Shown here: positions 27,019-36,653 of the stretch, piece after piece
Numbering within the stretch: the first letter of the stretch is position 1
Layout: every line of letters starts with the position of its first letter
From: Scylla paramamosain
Taxonomy: Eukaryota > Arthropoda > Malacostraca > Decapoda > Portunidae
Direction of reading: 5' to 3'
Length of the DNA: 64,000 nucleotides
Assembly (NCBI RefSeq): GCF_035594125.1
Contig: NC_087158.1
Coordinates: 4,884,001 to 4,948,000 of the forward strand
Translations under genes and position numbers: made by a program
Notes under the pieces: generated by a model
Databases searched by the model: none
Told to the model about the DNA's origin: nothing
The model's input: the letters and a program-made list of their open reading frames with translations, nothing else

Positions 27019-29926
27019 TTACTGCCTACAGTAGTGTCAAACAGCTTTATGAAGGAGTGGTATTTAGTTACATCACCATCAACACAGGTGTCTGAGGGAA
27101 CTGACAATAGCCCCTTTTCTGTTCCCTCCTACTTTCTCTATCCTCATTTTCGATCCAAAGCTGGATGCTGCGTTTACTCGTATGTGCGCAACGACTTAAC
27201 CTGCTCTCGTGCCCACGCTCTTGAATCTTCCGAGTTTTCCACCATCTGGCTACGACTACAGAGTCACTCTCATACTAAATTTATTTGTGCTGTATACCTC
27301 TCACCTAACTCCTCTGACTATAAGAAATTCTTTGACTACTTAACTTCCAAAGTGGAGCACATTTTGACCCTCTTCCCTTTAGCAGAAATCTCCATTCTTG
27401 GAGACTTCAATGTTCACCACCAGCTTTGGCTTTCCTCTCCCTTCACTGACCATCCTGGTGAACTAGCCTACAACTTTGCTATCCTCCATGACCTAGAGCA
27501 ATAGGTGCAACACCCTACTCGTATTCCTGACCGTCTTGGAGATACACCCAACATTCTTGACCTTTCCTGACCTCTAATCCTTCTGCTTATGCTGTCACCC
27601 TTTCTTCTCCGTTGGGCTCCTCCGATCACAATCTCATATCTCTATCTTGTCCTACCTCTCCAATCCCTCCTCAGGATCCCTCTAAGCGAAGGTGCCTCTG
27701 GCGTTTTGCCTCTGCTAGTTGGGGGGAACCTGAGGAGGTATTTTGCTGATTTTCCTTGGAATGACTACTGCTTCCGTGTCAGAGACCCGTCTTTGTGTGC
27801 TGAGCGAATAACAGAGGTGATAGTGTCTGGTATGGAGGCGTACATTCCTCACTATTTTTCTCGTCCTAAACCTTCTAAACCTTTCTTTTAACACAGCTTG
27901 TTCTCGTGCTATACATGATAGAGAGGTGGCCCACAAAAGGTACTTAAGCCTTCCATCACCAGAATCTCATGCACTTTATATTTCGGCCTGGAACCATGCC
28001 AAGTCTGTTCTCCAACTAGCCAAAAACTCCTTCATTAACAGAAAATGCCAAAACCTTTCAAGATCTAACTCCCCTCGTGACTTGTGGCATCTAGCCAAAA
28101 ATATCTCCAATAACTTTGCTCCTTCTTCTTTCCCTCCTATATTTCAACCAGATTGCTATCTCATCTATTTCTAAAGCTGAACTCTTCGCTCAAACCTTTC
28201 CTAAAAACTCTACCTTGGGCGATTTTGGCCTTGTTCCTCCCTCTCCTCCACCCTCTGACTACTTCATGCCACCTATTAAAATTCTTCGCAATGATGTTTT
28301 CCATGTCCTCGCTGGCCTAAACCCTCAGAAGGCTTATGGACCTGATCGGGTCTCTCCAGTTCTCTGAAACTGTGCCTCCGTGCTTGCACCTTGCCTAGTC
28401 AAACTCTTTCAGCTCTGTCTCTCAACATCTACCTTTCCTTCTTGCTGGAAGTTTGCCTACATTCAACCTGTTCCTAAAAAGGGTGACCGTTCTAATCCCT
28501 CAAACTACTGTCCTATTGCTTTAATTTCCTGCCTACCTAAAGTTTTTGAATCTATCCTCAACAGGAAGATTCTTAAACATCTATCACTTCACAACCTTCT
28601 ATCTGATCGCCAGTATGGGTTCCGTCAAGGCCGCTCTACTGGTGATGTTCTGGCTTTCCTTGCTGAGTCTTGGTCATCCTCTTTTAGACATTTTGGTGAA
28701 ACTTTTGATGTTGCCTTGGACATATCAAAAGCTTTTGATAGAGTCTGGCACAAAGCTTTGATTTCCAGACTACTCTCCTACGCTTTCTATCCTTCTCTCT
28801 GTAACTTCATCTCAAGTTTCCTTTCTGACCGTTCTATTGCTGCTGTGGTAGACGGTCACTGTTCTTCTCCTAAATCTATTAACAGTGGTGTTCCTCAGGG
28901 TTCTGTCCTGTCACCCACTCTCTTCTTATTATTCATTAATGATCTTCTAAACCAAACTTCTTGTCTTATCCACTCCTACGCTGATGATACCACCCTGCAC
29001 TTTTCCACGTCTTTTCATAGACGTCCAACCCTTCAGGAGGTAAACATATCATGCAGGGAAGCCACAGAACGCTTGGCTTCTGATCTTTCTAAAATTTCTG
29101 ATTGGGGCAGAGCAAACTTGGTATTGTTCAATGCCTCAAAAACTCAATTTCTCCATCTATCAACTCGACACAACCTTCCAGACAACTATCCCCTCTTCTT
29201 CAATGACATTCAACTGTCACCCTCTTTTACAATGAACATCCTCGGTCTGTCCTTAACTTATAATCTGAACTAGAAACTTCACATTTCAGTTTCTATGAAG
29301 TTAGGCGTTCTGAGACGTCTCCGCCAGTTTTTCTCACCCCCCAGCTGCTAACTCTGTACAACGGCCCTATCCCTCAGTGTATGGGGGGATGTATGTATGT
29401 CCATGTATGCTTCACATGTTTGGGGGGTTCCACTTATACTGCTCTTCTAGACAGGGTGGAATCAAAAGCTTTTCGTCTCATCAACTCCTCTCCTCTAACT
29501 GACTGTCTTCAGCCTCTCTCTCACCGCCGCAATGTTGCATATCTAGCTGTCTTCTACCGCTATTTTCATGCTAACTGCTCTTCTGATCTTGCTAACTGCA
29601 TGCCTCCCCTCCTTCCGCGGTCTTGGTGCACAAGACTTTCTTTCTCTCACCCCTATTCTGTCCACCTCTCTAACGCAAGAGTTAACCAGTATTCTCAATC
29701 ATTCATCCCTTTCTCTGTAAATTCTGGAACTCCCTGGCTGCTTCTGTATTTCCACCTTCCTATGACTTGAATTCCTTCAAGAGGGAAGTTTCAAGACACT
29801 TATTCATCAATTTTTGACCACTGCTTTGACCCTTTTATGGGACTGGCATTTCAGTGGGCATATTTTTTTTATTGTATTTTTGTTGCCCTTGGCCAGTGTC
29901 CTTCCTACATAAAAAAAAAAAAAAAT
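27019..29926 (+). mobile_element. BEL gag scrap plus jockey-like LINE copy C
   Basis: The first about 68 bp (to 27086) repeat the BEL gag sequence found at 23251-23318. Jockey copy C follows from ggtgtctgagg to a poly-A at about 29910-29926. Endonuclease pieces lie at 26983-27504 ([19 protein letters not shown], stop at 27502) and 27589-27891 ([18 protein letters not shown]); the RT is described separately. The 3' UTR is shared with copies B, D and E. The C-terminus has a deletion near 29285 and a disturbed segment at about 29355-29410. BEL gag resumes at 29927. Confidence 0.88.
28380..29273 (+). pseudogene. Jockey-like reverse transcriptase core (copy C)
   Basis: 297 codons cover almost the whole catalytic part: CWKFAYIQPVPKKGDRSNPS, SDRQYGFRQGRSTGDVLAF, LDISKAFDRVWHKALISR, INSGVPQGSVLSPTLFLLF, catalytic SYADDTTLHF (YADD near 28978-28989) and [18 protein letters not shown] Trp-to-stop (aactag) ends it at 29273. 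Upstream, a stop at 28365-28367 after a PDRVSPVL variant separates it from the N-terminal RT half in the same register, and the endonuclease lies in other frames. The enzyme would synthesise cDNA from the LINE RNA at a nicked target. Confidence 0.9.
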
Positions 29927-30362
29927 ATTCATCAGGCCTACATCAGGTTGGTTAGCACAGGCTGAAGAAGGTGTTACTTTACTTATAAGGTTTTTCATCT
30001 GTGGGCTTGTTGCCACTAGCTGAAGCAAGTGTCATCTGTCCACTCGTCTTTATAGGTTGCCTTGGCATGAAAGCAGCGGCCTGTACATTCAAAACTTTAG
30101 ACTTCTCTACTACTGATGGCCTACTTAATCTGCTAACCTTAGACCTGGCTTCATATCTTTCAAGAGCTTGCTTTCTTGCCTCAGCTTCTGGAATCTCTGC
30201 TTCTAATTCCAATATTTCTTTCTCTTGCTTGTATTTACTTTCTAATTGTTCGTATTTAACTTCTGCCTCATGCTTCTCAAACTGATCACGCAGATAGTAG
30301 TCTTCTAGTTGTTGCTTTTTCTCAAAAATTTTAACTTTTGCAAGCAAACCTACTTTTTCCAT
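29927..30362 (-). pseudogene. BEL/Pao gag N-terminus (coiled-coil region)
   Basis: The frame 30362-29979 encodes MEKVGLLAKVKIFEKKQQLE at its start and a strongly charged helical stretch (residues about 15-75, rich in E, K, L, Q) that looks like a coiled coil, as in BEL/Pao gag. It closes with a stop at about 29979, and sequence in another frame continues as SKVTPSSACANQPDVGLMN to the jockey poly-A at 29926. The rest of gag is at 23318-22322, about 6.6 kb away. The ATG at 30360-30362 is a plausible gag start, about 300 bp inside the LTR. Confidence 0.8.
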
Positions 30363-30663
30363 ACTTGTAACTTATTCTAATACAACCTTACACTGGTGAT
30401 AAATACCTGAAGGTGATACATACACTGCACAGTACACCGACCTCACCTTCCTCAGATTTCTGAGCGAAAGCTGTAAACAACGCGTCCCGTAAATCTGGAG
30501 CTCCCGAAAATCTTGATACGTACACTTTTTCCAGGAGATTCTAGATGAATCGCGTTGCAGACTCATACTTACGTATTTGATCTTCACCCAGGTTTTCTGA
30601 AACTGTAAGATGTCTTGAAACTTGACGTCTTTCTCGGTGAGAGTCCATGAGGTGCTTTGAAAC
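30363..30663 (-). other. 5' leader of the BEL/Pao-type element
   Basis: About 300 bp between the right LTR and the gag ATG. Small open frames on the - strand are not family-like. The word tgaaactgtaag occurs twice, at about 30598 and 30658, the second straddling the LTR edge. I could not identify a primer-binding site with confidence. Confidence 0.5.
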
Positions 30664-31304
30664 TGTAAGCGCCTGCTGCATCTATAAACTCGTAAAGGTG
30701 GTGGAATACTTTAAACTCTTGTTCCGAGTACACTGTCTTGTACCACTCGTTTCTGCCGACAAATACATGACTACAGAATACAATAATAATATATCTACGC
30801 CTATATAACATAATAACCACACAAATTCTATGCACAAAGCAATTGCTGACTCAATAAAAATCACTGTGCTGCTCCTTCCAAACTCATTGCAGCGGCTCGT
30901 AATCAGATATCTATGGTCCACCATACACCTTACTACAGCTCAGGTACACTATGAAAGGCTGTCAATCAAAGGGTGGAGGGGCAGATCTCGAAATAAGGGG
31001 AATTGTGTGACAGGCAACCTGTTCGAAACGCGTCCTCTCTCCTCCAATAGTGGGGCATGGATGCCAGCTACCTAATTTCATTTCTCGCTTCTCCTCATTA
31101 GCTACTGCTCATGCTTACATCATATTATGGTCCTATTACAGGAAATGCTTAGTTACAATAATATACAGCTTATTATACAATATTAATTACATATAAATGA
31201 TATTCTTTTGTTATGTTGTATTGAAAAACATGGTGTAATAATCTACACATAGCAACTCCATCTAGAAAACGGTTTGAGGGTAAACTAATCTATCAGCGCC
31301 ACCA
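30664..31304 (-). repeat. 5' LTR of the BEL/Pao-type element (right copy)
   Basis: Aligns with 18403-19115 from tgtaagcgcctgctgcatc to gtaaactaatctatca (31295). Differences include several substitutions, a deletion of about 30 bp after actgtcttgtac, a lost stretch around caacatgccaag, and a damaged outer end where about 10 bp (tcaatatgtg) are missing and a short hairpin follows. The many differences between LTRs point to an old insertion. Confidence 0.87.
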
Positions 31305-31333
31305 CTGTCATCACTATGTGGTGATAGTGGTGG
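31299..31333. repeat. Inverted repeat at the outer edge of the right LTR
   Basis: Arms of 16 bp (31299-31314 and 31318-31333) around a 3-base loop. Two mismatched positions would be G-U pairs in RNA. It occupies the place where the LTR terminus should be. Confidence 0.8.
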
Positions 31334-31606
31334 TTAAAAAAAGTTTTTTTTTCTATTCCTTTCAAATTTTTCTAACACTAAATGCACTGAATCGTCATTT
31401 ACATGCAGATCACTTGAAAAAAAAAAAAAAAATGAGGGAAAGCCATTAAAGGCTTCACGTACATAAACACCTGCATATAACTATGTTAAGTAAATTATCT
31501 GTCTATCTATCTATCTATGTACCAGGCTAGCTATTCCGCATGGAGAGGCTCAAACAATTTAGGCACAACATAGCTGGCCAGACTCCGCAGCAAGGCCCCA
31601 CAGCAT

Positions 31607-31912
31607 ACACAGGTTCACACAGGTTCTTCATAATGAGACCGTTCTCTACCCCTTAAGTGATGATGGTTTTAGTCCTTCAAAACTCATATCTTTAAACAAA
31701 AAACTCATGTAAAAAAGATGTTCATTGTATTGACCCACAGTCAGTAAAATTAAATATCTACACAGGTTCACACAGGCCCTTCATAATAAGACCGTTCTCT
31801 ACCCCTTAAGTGATGATGGTTTTAGTCCTTCGAAACTCATATCTTTAAACAAAAAACTCATGTAAAAAATATATTCATTGTATTAGGCCACAGTCAGTAA
31901 AATAAAATATCT
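31607..31912 (+). repeat. 153-bp tandem dimer
   Basis: Two direct copies, 31607-31759 and 31760-31912, each beginning acacaggttcacacagg and containing gaccgttctctacccctta and ctcatatctttaaacaaa. The start of a third unit (acacaag) follows. They differ at about ten positions. Confidence 0.92.
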
Positions 31913-33225
31913 ACACAAGTGTGGGCAAGTGTATGTCAGTAAAAATTATGATGGCAGGATTGCCCACCTTGCTCCAACATGTCCAGTAATGCAAGGTTAA
32001 CATTTCCATTCAATGACAGCTTATAATATACCAATAGCAACAATTAAGAGTCCTAATGATCATGTCATAATGAAACTTAGGGAATTTACATTTAAGATAC
32101 AGGTTAGACTATACCAATAATAAAAAGCAACATTAAAGAAAATTACAAATTTCCGGACGATGGCTTTATTTCTCGGCAAAATATGACACTTCTTTCTAAT
32201 TATGATCTACTCAAAAACCAATGAACTGAGTGACTCTAACCTTAACCTAACCATCGGATAAAAACACTGATATTATTTCAAAATCATTCATAATAAAGGT
32301 ATGACTTTTTTCTCCACATGACTGTATCAGTGAAATTTTGAGATTCTACATCTAAGATACATACATAACCAAAGCAAATTTCAAAGAAATCTGAAAGAAA
32401 AAATAAAGTAATGTCACCTCCTATGTAATGTTGCCAACTCTTAATCTCCTGTAGGTGAGAGAAGCAAGGCTGCCTAGACGTTCCCCACTGGTTTGCTGCC
32501 CTTGCGTCATGTCAGCTCCCACGTTAACACTGCCTTCTCTTAACACTACCCGAAGTTGACCGCACTGGCTTATTGCTCTTGCTTCCTGTCACACCCTCTA
32601 TCATTATCAATTACCTACTCCCACGGTAACAACCCTCTTACAGTGACCCGTAGCTGAGCACAAACCTACCTATGACATCTGCTCTAGCTTAATTATCTCG
32701 CTTCCTGTCACACCCTTGTTTATATCAAGTGCTTGCTTCCATAGTCACTTACAGTAAGGGAAGACTCACCTCTCATGATAAAAGTCAACCAATCACCACC
32801 ATGACCTTCACGAATAATATTTAAATGATCAAACATTACAAAAACACGAACCCCTCAGATAAGCCTCAACATTTTTTGAAAGCGGCATCCTCCCTCCCAC
32901 TACTCTTCAGCCACTTATTTCAGGCCACACCATACCCTTACACCACTCGAACACTACCCAGGGCATCTCCTCATTCACCCACAGCATCCCACACACCTCC
33001 AGAGAGACAATGAAACACAGGAGACGGGAAGTTACACGAAGTTTCCTCCTACTCGTAATATTGAATAGACAAAGACTCTATGAATAGCCATTCTAGCCAC
33101 GCCACCTTATCTTACCTTGTTTCTAAGATACCCAACGCACCGGGATGATGAGAAGGACGTGTACGTGTTGCTGCATTACCTGTGAGGGATTAAATGCCAG
33201 TGATATGAGGTAAGTTTGAGATCCT

Positions 33226-33250
33226 TCCCTCCTCCTCCTCCTCCTCCTCT
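33226..33250. repeat. (CTC)n microsatellite
   Basis: About eight CTC units beside a short T-rich region. Confidence 0.9.
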
Positions 33251-34746
33251 GCCATCCATTGATCGTTGGTTTCTTATAGCGCCTTAGCAGTTTTAGTTAA
33301 ATAGTTTTTTTTTTCTTTTTAAGTGTGTTTTATCATATTGTAGCTTGTTTGTTTATTCTGTGTATTTTTTTGTGTATACATATATGTGTTTTGTTGTTGG
33401 CTTTTGTTTTTCCGCAAATGTAGTGGTTTGTACATGGCGTCAATTGCTACTTTCTATACATTTTTTGTTGTTAGTATACATGATTTTCCTACCTGTATAC
33501 ATGATTTGTTATTCTTGACAGATACATTTTCAATACCATTAGAAATCATTTCAAATCATTACAAATCATTTCAATAAATCACAAATTATGATATTAGATA
33601 TACACTAAGTGAGGTAGATAGGAACATTTGGGTCCTCTAGCTAATATAAACAACTGGTATTGATCTTACCGGCAGGATTATACAAGAACTTTCAACTACA
33701 TTTTTGTTTTTATTGTAACTCAGCAAGCTCTTGAACAGGGGAGGAAGAAGAGAGGAAGGAACAGCCGTTAGAAATGTTGCCATCTGCCTACAGCCAGCCG
33801 CCAGATACTTGTATTAAAATCTTAGGTTTATGGCTTATCACCCTTAACGATAGTCTTTCACCTGCTGTGGACTCCATAACTTAACTCCCTTGCTGGTGAT
33901 CACATCCAGTGGCATCACGAATTACATCTTACGACAAATTTTCAATTAACTGTTCACGCCTTATTTATATATCTCTTCTTCTCACACTCATCTCTCCAGC
34001 TTCCTTTATCAGCATAATGGCAACAAACTACTGACGGGACAAGATGAGACAAGTGTATTAAAGTTCATTTGCTGGCACTCGTGGTAAATATTATGAGTTC
34101 CACTTAGTATCCTGGCTGGGTCCCTATGCATTTCAGTTCAGCATTACCAAACTGGGCGAGATAGTTGGCAAAGGCTGTGCGAAAAGATTAAAAGATGATA
34201 AGATGATGTGAATAAAATATTTTGGAAGTTGTTCCTAATTCTGAACCACCCACGCAGAAACTTACTAATTAAATTGTAAGACTGATCGAGGAATAAATGA
34301 TAGTAATGAAAGTGAAAAAAATAAAATGGAATGATACTGAAAGAAAGAGAAGAAAAAAAAATAGTATAATGACAGTGAAATAGAATAATGAATTATGAAA
34401 GTGTAATCAAGTTAAAATGGCAAAAACAAAAAAAACAAAAAAAAAACAGGGAAGCAAGGGATGATATCGCTGGTGGGAATGACAGTGAGACAATTGGAAA
34501 AATGATGGTGGCCATGAAAGAATGCTCAGACACATGGATATACGAAAAATTGATATTAAATTTGTCTACTGGTTATATTTGTTTGTTCTTCAATTTCCAT
34601 TACAGGAGATGCCGACATGATGGCTTGACTTGGGAATTCATGTCATATGTGTCTTCAAGTCTATCTTAGGCGTTGCTTACATGTGTTGCTAGATATGAAA
34701 ACAAAAAGCCAAATAGACAGAAAAGGACAGAAAGAAACTGCCAACC

Positions 34747-34891
<145 letters not shown>

Positions 34892-35283
34892 AATGGAATT
34901 GCGGAAACAAGTGGATAACCTGGTAGACAGAGAGAGTCATCCAGAAAAAGCGAGCAAGAGACAGGCAGCCAGTCAGACAAGGACAGAAAACTGGAAAAAG
35001 GGTAGATACGCAGAGAAAAACGCAGAAACAATAAAATAAATAGACAGAGAAAATAGATTTACCGACAACTGCCAGAGAGGCGAAGAGACAGTTACAAAAC
35101 CAAGAAGACGAAGACGCCGGTCATTCTTACAGAGGTCATAGCATCACTATAAAAATGGGGAAAATTCAAAATTATCCAGAACTGTCCGAGGCGTGGACTG
35201 CAGCACAGAAAGTAACAACATTATTGGCTTAAAAACAGTAAGGTAAGCTATCAAGCTCCATATTACTGCATAAAGCCAACGAA

Positions 35284-36545
35284 CACGTTGTGACTACATA
35301 GAACCAAACATCTCGATGTGACTACAATCTCGTTCTGGCTGAATCTAGCAACCAAGTTCGTTGTTACTACATCAAGGAAACAATATCATTGTGGCTCCAT
35401 CGAGGAAACAATTTCGTTGTGGCTGCATCGAGGCATCAATCTCGTTGTGGCTGCATCGAACCAACCAGGTCGTTCCTGTTACATCAAGGCAAAAATTTCC
35501 TTGTGTCTGCATCGAGGCAACAATCTCGATATTGGCTTGATGCAGTTACAACAATATTGTTGCCTTGATACAGCTAAAATGAGATTGTTGCCTCGATGAG
35601 GCTACAACAATATTGTTGGCTCGATGCAGCTACAACGAGATGAACAATGATGCATCTAGACAACAATCTCGTTGTAGCTATATCGAGGCAAAAGTCTCGT
35701 TGTGGCTGCACCGAGGCAACATTCTCGTTGAGGCTGCATGGAACCAATCCCCTCGTTGTGGCTTCATCGAAACAACAATCTCGTTGTGGCTGCATCAAAA
35801 CAACCCTTTCGTTGTGGCTGCATCGAGGCAATAATCTCGTTGTAGCTGCATCGAGGCAGCAAGCTCGTTGTGACTGCATCGAAAGAGCAATCTCGTTGTG
35901 GCTGCATCGAGCCAACCCCTTCTTTGTGGGTACATCGAGGCAACAATCTCGTTATGGCTACATCGTTATAGCTCGTTATAGCTGCATCGAGGTGGCAAGC
36001 TCCTTGAGGCTGCATCGAGCCAATCCCTCGTTGTAGCTGCATCAAGGCAACAATCTCGTTGTGGCTGCATAGAACCGACCCCTTCGTTGTGGCTGCATCG
36101 ATAAAACAATCTCGTTGTGGCTACAACGAGCCAGCCCCTTCGCTGTGACTGTATCGAGGTAACAATCTCGTTGTGGTTCCATCGAGGCAGCAAGCTCGTT
36201 GTGGCTGCATCGAGGAAACAATCTCTTTGAGGCTGCATCAACACAACCCATTCGTTGTGGCTGCATCGAGGCAAGAATCTCGCTGTGGCTACATCGACCC
36301 AGCAAGATCGTTGTGGCTGCAACGAGGCAACAATCTCGTTCTCGCTGCATCGAGATTGTTGGCTTGATACAGGAACAACAATATTGTTGCCTCGATGCAG
36401 CCATAATGAGATTGTTACCTCGATGAAGCCAAAACGATATTGTTGGCCCGATGCAGCTAAAAAGAGATGAACAATGCTACATCTAGACAACAATCTCGTT
36501 GTGTCTGTATCGAGGCAACAACCTTGTTGTGGCTGCATAGAGACA
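35284..36545 (+). repeat. 28-bp tandem repeat array A, with inverted blocks
   Basis: The unit is ctcgttgtggctgcatcgag plus gcaacaat (28 bp), repeated about 45 times with point changes. The most frequent variant replaces gcaacaat with ccaacccctt. Two blocks, about 35537-35640 and 36355-36472, are in the opposite orientation (for example attgttgcctcgatgcagcc). Both are followed by gagatgaacaatg and a copy of catctagacaacaatctcg. GC content is clearly above that of the satellite. No gene: all long frames here are periodic translations of the unit. Confidence 0.93.
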
Positions 36546-36653
36546 GCAATCTGGCTTCATCCTGGCCAGGCATAGTTCACCATCTTTCAGGTCCCAGCAT
36601 GTCTGCTCATGGTACTTGCCGACTGCGCTAGGCCACTCCGGACGGAGCAGCAT
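36546..36653. other. Short GC-rich single-copy spacer
   Basis: About 108 bp, from tggcttcatcctggcc to the CR1 octamer tail, that match neither neighbour. It contains a small inverted repeat ctccggacggag near 36635. I do not recognise it. Confidence 0.5.

Larger units (their letters stand above)
18403..31304 (-). mobile_element. BEL/Pao-type LTR retroelement, disrupted, with nested LINEs
   Basis: Two similar ends (18403-19115 and 30664 to about 31304) flank - strand pieces in BEL/Pao order, reading right to left: gag N-terminus (30362 to 29979), gag middle and zinc knuckle (23318 to 22322), protease (22319 to about 21900), reverse transcriptase (about 21700 to 20760) and integrase (about 20700 to 19200). 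The element is not replication competent. Gag is split by 6.6 kb of jockey LINEs, frames carry stops and frameshifts, and the RNase H region is missing. I could not see a target-site duplication. The BEL/Pao call rests on gag, RT and integrase motifs described in the parts. Confidence 0.88.

Noticed and set aside
18403..31304. Target-site duplication around the BEL/Pao element
   Set aside because: The bases outside the left LTR (ataac) and right LTR (about ctgtc) do not match; the right end is damaged, so no claim is made.
34388..34669. 93-codon frame in low-copy DNA
   Set aside because: Begins in a Lys/Gln-rich run from poly-A sequence and has no recognisable domain; not supported as a gene.
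35574..36538. Overlapping frames up to 190 codons on both strands, Cys/Gln/Arg-rich
   Set aside because: They follow the stop-free 28-bp repeat with a 28-residue period; no start context or conserved domain. Reported as a repeat property instead of genes.
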